From Nocardioides humilatus (GTDB lineage Bacteria > Actinomycetota > Actinomycetes > Propionibacteriales > Nocardioidaceae): a stretch of DNA of 64,000 nt. Under the pieces are notes generated by a model. The model saw only the letters and a list, made by a program, of their open reading frames with translations. It did not search any database and had not been told where the DNA came from. Of the stretch, positions 34,746-42,553 are shown piece by piece. A program made the position numbers and the translations under genes. Location: the NCBI RefSeq assembly GCF_008373755.1, contig NZ_VUJV01000004.1, positions 62,001 to 126,000 of the forward strand, written 5' to 3'. Each line of letters opens with the position of its first letter. Position 1 is the stretch's first letter.

Positions 34746-35945
34746 TCATCGGAGGAGACTTCCACGGCGGACGGCCGATGACCCGAACCGGTCGGTGGCG
34801 CGGTCGACGGCACGGTCGGCATCGGGCCAACCCGGGTCCCGCTCCCCGATGACCAGCTGACGGCTGCCCAGCTCGAGCCGCGGCCGCAGCCCCTCGACCC
34901 TGACCCCGACCAGCCGCACGCCCGAGCGCAGCGGGAACGCCTCGTCGAGCAGCAGCAGCGCGGCTTGGTAGACGTCGCTGGTCACATCGGTCGGCTCGGG
35001 CAGCGTGCGGGACCGCGCGATGGTGCGGAAGTCGCTCCAACGGATGGTGATCGCGACCGTGCGCCCGACCTTTCCGGCCGCGCGCAGTCGGCCGGCTACC
35101 CGCGACGACAGGCGAAGCAGCTCGCGCGCCAAGACGTCGCGGTCGCGGGTGTCGGCGCCGAGAGTGTGCTGGGCTCCCATGCTCCCCTCGGGAACGCCCT
35201 CGCCGAAGCCGAAGGTGCCGGCACCGCCCGGCGACAGCTCGCTGCGATCGGCGCCCCACGCCAGCGTGTGGAGGTGGCCGCCGAGGTGGCCTCCCAGCAT
35301 CCGGCGCAGCTCGGCGACCGGGATCCGCGCGACGTCACCCACCGTCATCAGCCCGAGCCGGTGCAGCCGCTGCCGGGTGGCCTCGCCGACTCCGTAGAGC
35401 TCGCCGACGTCGAGCGGGTGCACGATCTCGACGAACTGCTCGGGGGCGATCACGAGGACGCCGTCGGGCTTCGCCCGACGGCTCGCCAGCTTGGCGACCG
35501 AGATCGCGGTGGCGATGCCGACCGAACAGGTGATGCCGTGCTCGGCACGCACGCGCGCCCGGATCCGTTCGGCGATCAGGACCGGGGGCCCGAAGAGCTT
35601 GGTCGCACCGCGGACGTCGAGGAACGCCTCGTCGAGCGACATCACCTCGACCACCGGCGTGAACTGGCGGAAGGTCTCCATGATCGCCTTCGACACCGGC
35701 CGCAGCACGTCGAAGTCGGGAGCGACCGCCACGAGTCGCGGACAGAGCCGGCGCGCCTCGACGCCCGACATCCCCGACCGGATCCCGTAGCGGCGGGCCG
35801 GGTAGTTGGCGGAGAGCACCACGCCCCGGTGGCCGCCACCGACGACGACCGGCACGTCCTGGAGCTCAGGGCGGTCACGGATCGCCACCGACGCGTAGAA
35901 CGCGTCCATGTCGACGTGGAGCAGGTGCGGCAGCCGCGCACTCAC
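34746..35945 (-). CDS. dinB: DNA polymerase IV (DinB)
   Basis: Y-family translesion DNA polymerase, 399 residues. Catalytic residues are present: HVDMDAFYASV with Asp12 and MSLDEAFLDV with Asp105/Glu106. The thumb helix-hairpin-helix region (YGVGEATRQRLHRLGLMTVGDV) and the little-finger domain (TVAITIRWSDFRTIARSRTL, VRLVGVRVEGL) follow. No clear C-terminal beta-clamp motif could be identified by eye. The GTG start lies 39 nt after the methyltransferase stop. All three genes from the HEPN gene through dinB run in the same direction behind a LexA-type palindrome, so SOS induction is likely. Confidence 0.95.
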   Translation of the reverse strand: MSARLPHLLHVDMDAFYASVAIRDRPELQDVPVVVGGGHRGVVLSANYPARRYGIRSGMSGVEARRLCPRLVAVAPDFDVLRPVSKAIMETFRQFTPVVEVMSLDEAFLDVRGATKLFGPPVLIAERIRARVRAEHGITCSVGIATAISVAKLASRRAKPDGVLVIAPEQFVEIVHPLDVGELYGVGEATRQRLHRLGLMTVGDVARIPVAELRRMLGGHLGGHLHTLAWGADRSELSPGGAGTFGFGEGVPEGSMGAQHTLGADTRDRDVLARELLRLSSRVAGRLRAAGKVGRTVAITIRWSDFRTIARSRTLPEPTDVTSDVYQAALLLLDEAFPLRSGVRLVGVRVEGLRPRLELGSRQLVIGERDPGWPDADRAVDRATDRFGSSAVRRGSLLR

Positions 35946-35984
35946 CGCGCGGGCCGTCGGTCCGGTGGCCGGCGCGGCGGCCGG

Positions 35985-36719
35985 TCAGGTGGCCAGGAGG
36001 TGGATCTGCGTGGCGAGCGGGAGGTATTCGGGCCGCTCGGCGACGGCCCGCTCGAGCTCAGCGAGTGCGGAGGCCGCGCCGGCCTCCTGGTCCAGGAGTG
36101 AGCCAGGCACCAGGTCCGTGAAGACCCGCACCGCGTGCACCGCCGACACGGCGAAACCGGCCTGCTCGACCAGGTCACTGATCTCCGCGGCGGTGAACCG
36201 GCGGGGCGGTCGGCCCGCCCGAGCACCACGTTCGGACTGCTCGTCACCCTCGAGCAGCGCGAGCGCCTGGCTGAGGTGACCGGCCATCGCTCGCGCGACG
36301 ACGGCAGCGTGCCGTTGCGCGACCAGGATGCTGACGGTGCCTCCGGGCCGGAGGACCTTGCGGATGGTGGCGAGCGCCGCGGCCGCGTCGACGACCTCGA
36401 GCAGACCGTGGCAGAGGACCAGGTCGGCGCTCTCCGGACCGACGACATCGAGCAGGCCGGACACGTCACCTTGGTGGCCGGCGACCTCGACGCCGATCTC
36501 GCGCGCCCGACGGGACAGCGCGGCAAGGGCATCGGGACTGGGATCCACGACGGCGACGCGGTGCCCCGCCTGAGCAACGCGTACGGCGAAACCGCCCGTG
36601 CCGCCACCGATGTCGACGACGTCGCACGGCTCGCCGGAGAGGACAGGGCCGAGCGCGTCCCACACGACGGCGGTGCGCACCGAGCCCGGACGCGGGTCGG
36701 GCCGCTCTCGGGAGACCAT
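35985..36719 (-). CDS. class I SAM-dependent methyltransferase
   Basis: A 244-residue Rossmann-fold methyltransferase. Motif I is VVDIGGGTGGFAVRVAQ near 33-49, followed by VAVVDPSPDALAAL, the acidic DLVLCHGLLEVVDAAAAL region, and RKVLRPGGTVSILVAQRHA near 118-136. The C-terminus carries RRFTAAEISDLVEQAGF, as in ubiquinone/menaquinone-type and tRNA wobble (CmoA/TrmR-like) enzymes; the substrate is unknown. The ATG at 36719 was chosen over the long upstream open frame because it is preceded by a leaderless-type -10 box and lies just after the HEPN gene. Sandwiched between an SOS-controlled HEPN gene and dinB. Confidence 0.85.
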   Translation of the reverse strand: MVSRERPDPRPGSVRTAVVWDALGPVLSGEPCDVVDIGGGTGGFAVRVAQAGHRVAVVDPSPDALAALSRRAREIGVEVAGHQGDVSGLLDVVGPESADLVLCHGLLEVVDAAAALATIRKVLRPGGTVSILVAQRHAAVVARAMAGHLSQALALLEGDEQSERGARAGRPPRRFTAAEISDLVEQAGFAVSAVHAVRVFTDLVPGSLLDQEAGAASALAELERAVAERPEYLPLATQIHLLAT

Positions 36720-36726
36720 GCCCCAG

Positions 36727-36732
36727 ACACTA
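36727..36732 (-). promoter_or_regulatory. -10 box TAGTGT, leaderless promoter of the methyltransferase gene
   Basis: TAGTGT on the minus strand (36732-36727) is followed by 7 nt and then the ATG at 36719. It would allow expression of the methyltransferase and dinB without the upstream SOS promoter. Confidence 0.4.
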
Positions 36733-36751
36733 GTGCTCCGGCCGGGACGGC

Positions 36752-37204
36752 TCAGCCTGCGGCGCGCCCGGCGAGCTGCTTGCCGAGCGGAAGGTGCGGA
36801 GTGAGACCGAGGGCGTGTTCGATGACCGCGAGGAACCGGTCGGCGTCGCGGACGAGGTCGTCGGCCTCGCGCTCGGTCACCGCTCGGGTCGAGCCCGACT
36901 CGGCGGCTGCGCGCTTGGCGGCTCCGGCCGCGAAGAACGAAGCCCACTCGCCGAGCTCGGGCGCCACCTCGGTGAGCAACACCCAGGCGTTCTTCTGAGC
37001 GCGACGTCGCGCCGGCGCCGGCCTGGCTCGGGCTGCGAGGAGCGCGGCTGCGGCACGGAGCGCCGCCACGTGAGCGCAGGCGTAGCGCTCCGCGATGTCG
37101 CGCGCGGCCACCGCCTCGCTCAGGGATTGCGCCGCACGCATCAGGTAGGAATGCGTCGTGGCCGGCAGGTGGTCGGGGTGGAGACGCAGGTGCTGCTCGG
37201 CCAT
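36752..37204 (-). CDS. SAV_6107-type HEPN domain protein
   Basis: A 150-residue all-helical protein matching the SAV_6107-like HEPN family by pattern (THSYLMRAAQSLSEAVAARD, ERYACAHVAALRAAAALLAAR, NAWVLLTEVAPELGEWASFFAAGA). HEPN domains are often RNases or nucleotide-binding modules of toxin and stress systems. A possible Rx4H motif is seen as R-YACA-H near residue 42, but it is not at the canonical last-helix position, so catalysis is uncertain. ATG 37204 has GAGGAG upstream; the longer open frame includes the palindrome and is rejected. The gene starts 18 nt after a perfect SOS palindrome. Confidence 0.85.
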   Translation of the reverse strand: MAEQHLRLHPDHLPATTHSYLMRAAQSLSEAVAARDIAERYACAHVAALRAAAALLAARARPAPARRRAQKNAWVLLTEVAPELGEWASFFAAGAAKRAAAESGSTRAVTEREADDLVRDADRFLAVIEHALGLTPHLPLGKQLAGRAAG

Positions 37205-37221
37205 CGGGGCTCCTCGGTCCA

Positions 37222-37284
37222 GGTCTTGTTCGAACATCTGTTCGAACAAGACCAAGGTACACCGGTCCCCCGACACATGGTCAA
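37222..37284 (-). promoter_or_regulatory. SOS (LexA) box and promoter for the HEPN-methyltransferase-dinB genes
   Basis: The core TCGAAC-atct-GTTCGA (37230-37245) matches the actinobacterial/Gram-positive LexA box exactly. It sits in a perfect palindrome with 15-bp arms (37222-37236 and 37239-37253) and a 2-nt centre. TTGACC (37284-37279) and TACCTT (37259-37254), spaced 19 nt, are plausible promoter hexamers immediately before it, so LexA would sit on the transcription start. It lies 18 nt ahead of the HEPN gene. Confidence 0.85.
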
Positions 37285-37299
37285 GGCCAGAAGTTCGGG

Positions 37300-37734
37300 T
37301 CAGTCGTCGACCGGCGCGCGGCAGTGCCGACGGCTGTCGGGGTGCCACAGGAAGACGAGCGTGACGGCGCTGACCACCGCCGCGGCGATGATGAATCCGC
37401 GGAAGAGAGGCGGCGGCATCGTGCGCACGGTCGCGAGGCCGGCGAGCACGATCCCGATCGACAGCAGGGCCAAAGCGTGGCGCGCCCAGTTCTGGCCGCC
37501 CCGCAGCATCGGGATGAGCGTCAGCGCGGTGACCGCGATGACGCCGTAGAGCACGAGGATGACGGGCACGAAGTCCAGAGGTTGCACCGTGCTGTCGCCG
37601 GACCGACCAGGAGACCAGGCCTCCTGCAGGTCGTCACGGAAGACGACGACCAGGATCGAGACGACGAACCCGACGATCACCTCGAACCACAGCAACCACG
37701 ACGCGAAGTCGACCGAAGCAGGCCGCTTGCCCAT
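37300..37734 (-). CDS. four-helix membrane protein of unknown function
   Basis: A 144-residue membrane protein, not recognised. Four hydrophobic segments: FASWLLWFEVIVGFVVSILVVVF, DFVPVILVLYGVIAVTALTLIP, WARHALALLSIGIVLAGLAT and LFRGFIIAAAVVSAVTLVFLW. The C-terminus is short and charged (HPDSRRHCRAPVDD). It starts at ATG 37734 behind GGAGGATGG and ends 16 nt before the SOS promoter region of the HEPN gene, so it is probably a separate unit. Divergent from the second YbaK-type gene. Confidence 0.75.
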   Translation of the reverse strand: MGKRPASVDFASWLLWFEVIVGFVVSILVVVFRDDLQEAWSPGRSGDSTVQPLDFVPVILVLYGVIAVTALTLIPMLRGGQNWARHALALLSIGIVLAGLATVRTMPPPLFRGFIIAAAVVSAVTLVFLWHPDSRRHCRAPVDD

Positions 37735-37786
37735 CCATCCTCCTCGACTCCCCGATCCTCAGGCCGGACGCTGCGCGCCAGTGCCT

Positions 37787-37792
37787 TAAGGT
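37787..37792 (+). promoter_or_regulatory. -10 box TAAGGT, leaderless promoter of the second YbaK-type gene
   Basis: TAAGGT ends 7 nt before the ATG at 37800; no ribosome binding site is visible between them. Confidence 0.45.
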
Positions 37793-37799
37793 CACACCC

Positions 37800-38273
37800 A
37801 TGTCGGCCGACCATCCCTCGATCAGCCGGTTCCGCGCCGAGCACGCGCGACGCGGTGGCGCTGGCGAGATCGTCATTCTGCCCGATGCCGTCCACACGGC
37901 CGCACTCGCAGCCGAAGCACTGGGGTGCGAGGTGGGCGCGATCGCCAACAGCCTGCTCTTCGACGCGGGCGGCGCGCCGGTCCTGATCCTCACTTCGGGG
38001 GCCCATCGGGTCGACACCCAGAAGACTGCGGCGGGCGTCGGCGTCGACAAGCTCAAGCGCGCCAGCCCCGAGTTCGTGCGCGAGCACACCGGGCAGGTCA
38101 TCGGCGGGGTCTCCCCGATCGGCCACCCTGCACCGGTGCCGACCTACCTCGACTCGTGGCTGCAGCGCTACGAGGTCGTGTGGGCCGCTGCCGGCCACCC
38201 CGCGGCCGTCTTCTCCACGACCTACGACGAGCTCCTGCGCCTCACCGGCGCCGCCCCGATCGACGTCGAGTGA
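37800..38273 (+). CDS. YbaK/aminoacyl-tRNA deacylase domain protein
   Basis: A 157-residue YbaK-domain protein, distinct from the one at 1594. It has HTAALAAEALGCEVGAIANSLLFDA near 28-52, then VLILTSGAHRVDTQKTAAGVG with the domain's conserved Lys, RASPEFVREHTGQVIGGVSPIGH near 85-107, and the C-terminal WAAAGHPAAVFSTTYDELLRLTGA. The RA-x-EFVREHTGQVIGGVSP block places it with the YeaK/ProX-like editing subgroup. Likely hydrolyses a mischarged aminoacyl-tRNA; which one is unknown. Leaderless-type start at ATG 37800. An FAD oxidoreductase gene follows after 28 nt. Confidence 0.9.
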   Translation: MSADHPSISRFRAEHARRGGAGEIVILPDAVHTAALAAEALGCEVGAIANSLLFDAGGAPVLILTSGAHRVDTQKTAAGVGVDKLKRASPEFVREHTGQVIGGVSPIGHPAPVPTYLDSWLQRYEVVWAAAGHPAAVFSTTYDELLRLTGAAPIDVE

Positions 38274-38301
38274 CCCCAGCAACCGAAGACAGGACCCACG
38301 C

Positions 38302-39606
38302 ATGAGGATCGTCGTCATCGGCGGCGGGCTCGGCGGACTCGCCTCCGCCGCCCGGCTCGCAAAGAACGGGCACCAGGTCGTGCTGGTCGAGGCCTCGGCG
38401 ACCCTCGGCGGCGCCCTCGGCGCCGTCAGCGAGGGCGGCTACACCTGGGACGGGTCGGCGTCCTCGACCCTCGTCCCCGCGGCCCTGCGTGACCTCTTCC
38501 GCAAGTCCGGCCGCCCGCTCGAGGCCGAGATCGGCGGCGAGCTCGAGCCGCTCGAGATCATCAGCGAGCACCGCTTCGAGGACCGTTCGTCGGTGCGGGT
38601 CCCCGGCGGATCCCGCGCCGCCCAGATCGAGGCGTTCGACGAGCTCGGTGCCGGCACGGGTGAGGCCTGGGTCCGCCACGTCGACACCTACGCGCCGGTG
38701 TGGGACGTGCTGCGCCGCAGCTACGTCGAGGCGCCCTGGGATCAGCAGGACCTGCCGAAGGACCTCGACTCCCTGTTCAGCACCCGCGAGACGCTCCACA
38801 AGCGGCTGCGCCGCGACTTCCGCGACGACCGTCTGGGTTTGGTCGCCGGCTATCGCGCGGTCGCCGAGGGACACGACCTCCGCAACGTGCCCGCCTGGGT
38901 GGGCGTGACGACGTACCTCGAGCAGTGCTTCGGCGCCTGGCGCATCCCCGGTGGGATGGGCCGGCTCGTCGACCTCCTTGCCGAGCGCCTCGAGACCCGC
39001 GGCGTCACCGTGCTGACCGGCACCGTCACCCGTGACCTGGTGGTGCGCGACGGCAAGGTGGCCGCTGTGTCCATCGACAACGGAGACATCGACGTCGACG
39101 CCGTCGTCGTCGCGATCGACCCGCGCCGCCTCCCGGCCCTTGCTCGCGTCGTCGAGCGCACGATGCCCGCGATCCCGCCGGTCGTCGCGCACCTCGGGCT
39201 CGTCGGCGAGGTGCCCGACCTTCCCGCTGAGGTCGTCCTGCACGCCGACCCCATGATCGTGATCCGCACCGGTGGCACCGCTCCGGAGGGCGGCACCGCC
39301 TGGACGCTCCACGGACGCGGCAAGCTCGCCGAGGACATCCTCGACGCCCTCGCCCGCCACAAGATCGACGTTCGGGAGCAGGTCGTCGCCAGGGTCGACC
39401 TCTCCCCCCGCGAGCTGGTCGAGCAGTGGCACGGCTCGCCCTGCGGAGTGCTGTGGCAGGGGCGCGGCACGGTCCGCTACCGGCTCGGCCCGACCACGCC
39501 GATCAGCGGGGTCTACGCCGCCGGCGCCCACGCCGCTCCGGGCTCGGGCGTGCCGTTCGTCGCCCAGTCGGCCGCGCTGGTCGCCCAGCTGATCGGTCCG
39601 GCCTGA
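38302..39606 (+). CDS. FAD-dependent oxidoreductase, phytoene-desaturase-like
   Basis: A 434-residue flavoprotein of the amine-oxidase/phytoene-desaturase superfamily. The dinucleotide fold VVIGGGLGGLASAARLAKNG is at 4-23 with VVLVEASATLGG following; AWRIPGGMGRLVDLLAERLETRGV near 213-236 is the second family motif; the C-terminal GVYAAGAHAAPGSGVPFVAQSAALVA closes the FAD site. The desaturated or oxidised substrate is unknown. A carotenoid role is conceivable because a polyprenyl synthase gene lies 1 kb downstream, but no other carotenoid gene is seen. It converges with metF, 15 nt apart. Confidence 0.88.
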   Translation: MRIVVIGGGLGGLASAARLAKNGHQVVLVEASATLGGALGAVSEGGYTWDGSASSTLVPAALRDLFRKSGRPLEAEIGGELEPLEIISEHRFEDRSSVRVPGGSRAAQIEAFDELGAGTGEAWVRHVDTYAPVWDVLRRSYVEAPWDQQDLPKDLDSLFSTRETLHKRLRRDFRDDRLGLVAGYRAVAEGHDLRNVPAWVGVTTYLEQCFGAWRIPGGMGRLVDLLAERLETRGVTVLTGTVTRDLVVRDGKVAAVSIDNGDIDVDAVVVAIDPRRLPALARVVERTMPAIPPVVAHLGLVGEVPDLPAEVVLHADPMIVIRTGGTAPEGGTAWTLHGRGKLAEDILDALARHKIDVREQVVARVDLSPRELVEQWHGSPCGVLWQGRGTVRYRLGPTTPISGVYAAGAHAAPGSGVPFVAQSAALVAQLIGPA

Positions 39607-39621
39607 GTCAGACGGCCTGAG

Positions 39622-40512
39622 TCAGACCGTGATGCGGAGGGCCTCGAAGATCTCGAGCGTCGCCTTCGAGCGGTTGAGCGTGTAGAAGTGCAGGCCGGGG
39701 GCGCCGCCGTCGAGCAGGTCCTCGCACAGCTCGGCCGCGATCTTGATGCCCTCGGCGCGGACCTTCTCCGGCTCGGGTCCGGCGGCGGTGATGCGCTCGA
39801 CGATCTCGTCGGGCACCGAGGTGCCGATGAGCTCGCCCTGACGGCGGATCGCGCTGAGGTTCAGGATCGGCATGATGCCCGGGAGGATCGGCATGTCGAC
39901 GCCGCGCTCCCGCACCCGGTCGACGAGATCGAAGTAGTCGGAGGCACGGAAGAACATCTGGGTGACCGCAAACTCCGCGCCGGCGTTGGCCTTGGCGACC
40001 AGCCGGTCGGCGTCGACGTCGAGGGAGTCGGCGCCCGGGTGGCCCTCGGGGAAGGCCGCGACGCCGACCCGGAAGTCGCCGCGCGAGCGCGCCAGCTCGA
40101 CCAGGTCGAGCGCGTAGTTGAGGCCGCCCTCGGTCGGGGTCCAGTCGGCGCGCGGGCCCTCCTGCGGGTCGCCGCGCAGAGCCAGCACGTGGTAGACGCC
40201 CTCGGCGATGTAGAGGTCGAGGATGCCCTCGAGCTCATCGCGGGTGTGGCCGACGCAGGTCAGGTGCGCCATCGGCACCATCGAGGTCTCACGGGCGATG
40301 CGTCCGGTGATGGCGACGGTCTTGTCGCGCGTGCTGCCGCCCGCGCCGTAGGTCACCGAGACGAAGGTCGGGTTGTAGGGCTCGAGCGCGCGGATGGCGT
40401 CCCACAGCTGCGTCTCGCCGGCGTCGTCCTTGGGCGGGAAGAACTCGAAGGAGAAGGAGCGCTCACCCTGGCGGATGATCTCCCCGAGCGAGCGGCCGCG
40501 ACCTGTTGTCAT
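39622..40512 (-). CDS. metF: 5,10-methylenetetrahydrofolate reductase
   Basis: FAD-dependent reductase making 5-methyl-tetrahydrofolate for methionine synthesis. 296 residues, the bacterial MetF size. Motifs: SFEFFPPKDDAGETQLWDAI near 20-39, PTFVSVTYGAGGSTRDKT near 48-65, HLTCVGHTRDEL near 83-94, LALRGDPQEG near 113-122, VGVAAFPEGHPGA, and FAVTQMFFRASDYFDLVDRV near 178-197. Divergent from the polyprenyl synthase; both have TAnnnT boxes 6 nt before the start codon. No ribosome binding site is visible. Confidence 0.97.
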   Translation of the reverse strand: MTTGRGRSLGEIIRQGERSFSFEFFPPKDDAGETQLWDAIRALEPYNPTFVSVTYGAGGSTRDKTVAITGRIARETSMVPMAHLTCVGHTRDELEGILDLYIAEGVYHVLALRGDPQEGPRADWTPTEGGLNYALDLVELARSRGDFRVGVAAFPEGHPGADSLDVDADRLVAKANAGAEFAVTQMFFRASDYFDLVDRVRERGVDMPILPGIMPILNLSAIRRQGELIGTSVPDEIVERITAAGPEPEKVRAEGIKIAAELCEDLLDGGAPGLHFYTLNRSKATLEIFEALRITV

Positions 40513-40518
40513 GGGCGC

Positions 40519-40550
40519 AGTCTAGGTGGCACCGGTCGGTGTCCTAGGGT
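40519..40550. promoter_or_regulatory. back-to-back leaderless promoters of metF and the polyprenyl synthase gene
   Basis: TAGACT on the minus strand (40524-40519) is 6 nt before the metF ATG (40512). TAGGGT on the plus strand (40545-40550) is 6 nt before the GTG at 40557. The whole intergenic space is 44 nt, so the two promoters overlap in their -35 regions and could interfere. Confidence 0.55.
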
Positions 40551-40556
40551 CGGTCC

Positions 40557-41648
40557 GTGACCGGGCAGGCGTGGGACCAAGCTGACCAGGAGCGGTTCCG
40601 AACCGACCTCCAGGCAACGATCGACGCCTTCGTCGACGAGCAGGCCGAGCGCCTCGCCCCGTTGGGTGACGACGCCACACGGCTGATCGCGGAAGGTCGG
40701 GCGTCGGTGAGCGGGGGCAAGCGTTTCCGCGCCGCCTTCTGCTACTGGGGCTTTCGCGCTGCCGCGCGGGAGACGTACGACGACGCAGCGATCCTCCGCG
40801 CCGCGGCCTCCCTCGAGCTGCTCCATGCCAGCGCCCTGGTCCACGACGACCTGATGGACGCCTCCGACACCCGCCGCGGCCGACCCGCGACCCACCGGGG
40901 CTTCGCCGCCCTCCACCAGCAGCAGGCCTGGCCCGGCAACTCCGACCAGTACGGCGCCGCGGCAGCGATCCTCCTCGGTGACCTGCTGCTGTCCTGGTCC
41001 GACGAGCTGCTCCGCCGCTGCGGGCTCCCTTGGGAGCGCACCGGGCCGGCGCTCGACGTACTCGATCTGTGCCGGTCCGAGGTGATCGCCGGCCAGTTCC
41101 TCGACGTGTCGGTGCAGGCACGTGGCAGCGCGGATGTGGCCGCGGCCATGACGGTGCTGCGCTACAAGTCGGCCAAGTACTCCATCGAGCGACCCCTGCA
41201 TGTCGGCGCCGCCCTCGCCGGCGCCGGGGCTGAGGCGCTGCAGGCACTGTCCGGCTTCGGCCTGCCGCTCGGCGAGGCCTTCCAGCTGCGCGACGACCTG
41301 CTCGGGGTCTTCGGCGACCCGGCGACGACCGGCAAGCCGGCGGGCGACGACCTGGTCGAGGGCAAGCGCACCGTGCTGGTCGCGCTCGCCCTGGACAACG
41401 CGCCCGCAGCGGAGGCTGCTCGGCTCGACGCCGCGCTCGGCACTCCCCTGTCGGCCGACGAGGTCGCCGAGCTGCGCGGCATCATCGACCGGTCCGGCGC
41501 GCACGCCCAGGTCGAGACGATGATCGACGACCTCGCGAAGGGCGCGGTCGAGGCGCTCGCTGCGGCCCGCACCGCGATCGGTTTCGACGAGCACGCGTGC
41601 GCCGTGCTCGAAGGTCTCGCTGCTGCCGCGACCCGTCGCGTGCTCTAG
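40557..41648 (+). CDS. polyprenyl (geranylgeranyl-type) diphosphate synthase
   Basis: A trans-isoprenyl diphosphate synthase of 363 residues. The first Asp-rich motif is LVHDDLMDASDTRRG with DDLMD at 97-101, the second is QLRDDLLGVFGD near 245-256, and the GGKRFR motif binding the allylic/homoallylic diphosphate is at 53-58. The residue just upstream of the first motif region and product length cannot be judged by eye, so C15-C20 or longer products are possible. Chain-elongation products feed quinones, undecaprenol or carotenoids. It ends in CTAG, shared with the stop codon of the barstar gene on the other strand. Confidence 0.92.
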   Translation: MTGQAWDQADQERFRTDLQATIDAFVDEQAERLAPLGDDATRLIAEGRASVSGGKRFRAAFCYWGFRAAARETYDDAAILRAAASLELLHASALVHDDLMDASDTRRGRPATHRGFAALHQQQAWPGNSDQYGAAAAILLGDLLLSWSDELLRRCGLPWERTGPALDVLDLCRSEVIAGQFLDVSVQARGSADVAAAMTVLRYKSAKYSIERPLHVGAALAGAGAEALQALSGFGLPLGEAFQLRDDLLGVFGDPATTGKPAGDDLVEGKRTVLVALALDNAPAAEAARLDAALGTPLSADEVAELRGIIDRSGAHAQVETMIDDLAKGAVEALAAARTAIGFDEHACAVLEGLAAAATRRVL

Positions 41649-42058
41649 TCGAGCGACTCGATCCCGGTGTCGGGACCGGGACCGCGCAGCAGCACCTCGA
41701 GCATGGCCTCGCCGTTGTCGCGGTGGCCGAGCACCTTGCAGACCTTCTCGAAGGTGTGCGCGTCGGCTCGAGCCAGGCTGCCCCAGCCGTCCCAGAGGAG
41801 CACGGTCGGATTCTCACGGTCGCGCAGGCAGTCGCGCAGCGCGTCGAAGTTGCCGCCGTAGTGGTCAGGGAAGGAGAGCGCGGCGCCGATCGCGCCCAGG
41901 ATCTCCTTCTTGTCCTCCAACGCCACCCCGTCCACATAGCCGAACGTCCAGCCCGCGTGCTCGACCGCGTGCTGGACGTCAGGGACGTGAAGGGCGTTGT
42001 GCCAGTGGTGGACGCCGGCGTCGTGCCGGCCCGCCAGGACGGCCGCCAGGCCGCTCAC
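41645..42058 (-). CDS. barstar family ribonuclease inhibitor
   Basis: A 137-residue barstar-domain protein, cytoplasmic, which binds and blocks guanyl-specific extracellular ribonucleases of the barnase/RNase Sa type. The inhibitory helix is HYGGNFDALRDCL, with both hot-spot acids conserved: Asp72 and Asp76 correspond to barstar Asp35 and Asp39, while Trp38 is replaced by Arg. The N-terminal 35 residues are extra compared with B. amyloliquefaciens barstar. It starts at GTG 42058, 34 nt downstream of the ribonuclease gene, so it is the immunity partner of that enzyme. Its stop codon overlaps that of the polyprenyl synthase. Confidence 0.92.
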   Translation of the reverse strand: MSGLAAVLAGRHDAGVHHWHNALHVPDVQHAVEHAGWTFGYVDGVALEDKKEILGAIGAALSFPDHYGGNFDALRDCLRDRENPTVLLWDGWGSLARADAHTFEKVCKVLGHRDNGEAMLEVLLRGPGPDTGIESLD

Positions 42059-42092
42059 TGCGTGCCACCAACTTGTTCACTCGCTCCCTGCT

Positions 42093-42545
42093 TCATCTCC
42101 AGATCACCTCGAACGACTCGTAGTGGTCCTCTGTCCAGTAGAGCTCACCCTGAGAGCCGCCGACGATCCGACGGGCACCGCGGTCAGAGGACCCCGGTGT
42201 CTCCACCGTGTACTCCCGGTAATAGCCGTCTTCATGGTCCGGAAGCAACCCCTCGTAGTTGCCGAATGTGCTGCCGTCCTTGTCGTAAGGGAAAGGACCG
42301 CCCGCGTCGATGAGGTCCACGACAGCCGTCGCCTCGGGCGGGAGGCCGGCCAGATCGACGTAGGCAAGGCCGCTGACGTCGTCGCGCTCGGGCATCCCGG
42401 CGGGGGCGGAGGCGCTCGACGAGGGCTGCGATGCGGGCAGTTCGGGGTCACCTGTCGTGCTCTGTACCCACCAACCGGCGAGCGCCAGCACCCCGACCAG
42501 TACGGCGGCGCCGACTCCGCCTCCCCGTCGGCCCCCGGAAGCCAC
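42093..42545 (-). CDS. secreted guanyl-specific ribonuclease (RNase Sa/barnase family)
   Basis: A 150-residue N1/T1-type ribonuclease with an N-terminal signal or anchor segment (VGAAVLVGVLALAGWWV, 11-27) and a Ser/Ala/Pro linker. The catalytic domain aligns closely with Streptomyces RNase Sa: VSGLAYVDLAGLPPEA, GGPFPYDKDG, GYYREYTVETPG. Catalytic Glu111, Arg122, Arg126 and His141 match RNase Sa Glu54, Arg65, Arg69 and His85. The two Cys that form the single disulfide of RNase Sa are absent. GTG start 8 nt after the Rv2175c-like gene; barstar gene 34 nt downstream. Role: extracellular RNA degradation or interbacterial toxin. Confidence 0.93.
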   Translation of the reverse strand: MASGGRRGGGVGAAVLVGVLALAGWWVQSTTGDPELPASQPSSSASAPAGMPERDDVSGLAYVDLAGLPPEATAVVDLIDAGGPFPYDKDGSTFGNYEGLLPDHEDGYYREYTVETPGSSDRGARRIVGGSQGELYWTEDHYESFEVIWR

Positions 42546-42553
42546 CGATGCGC

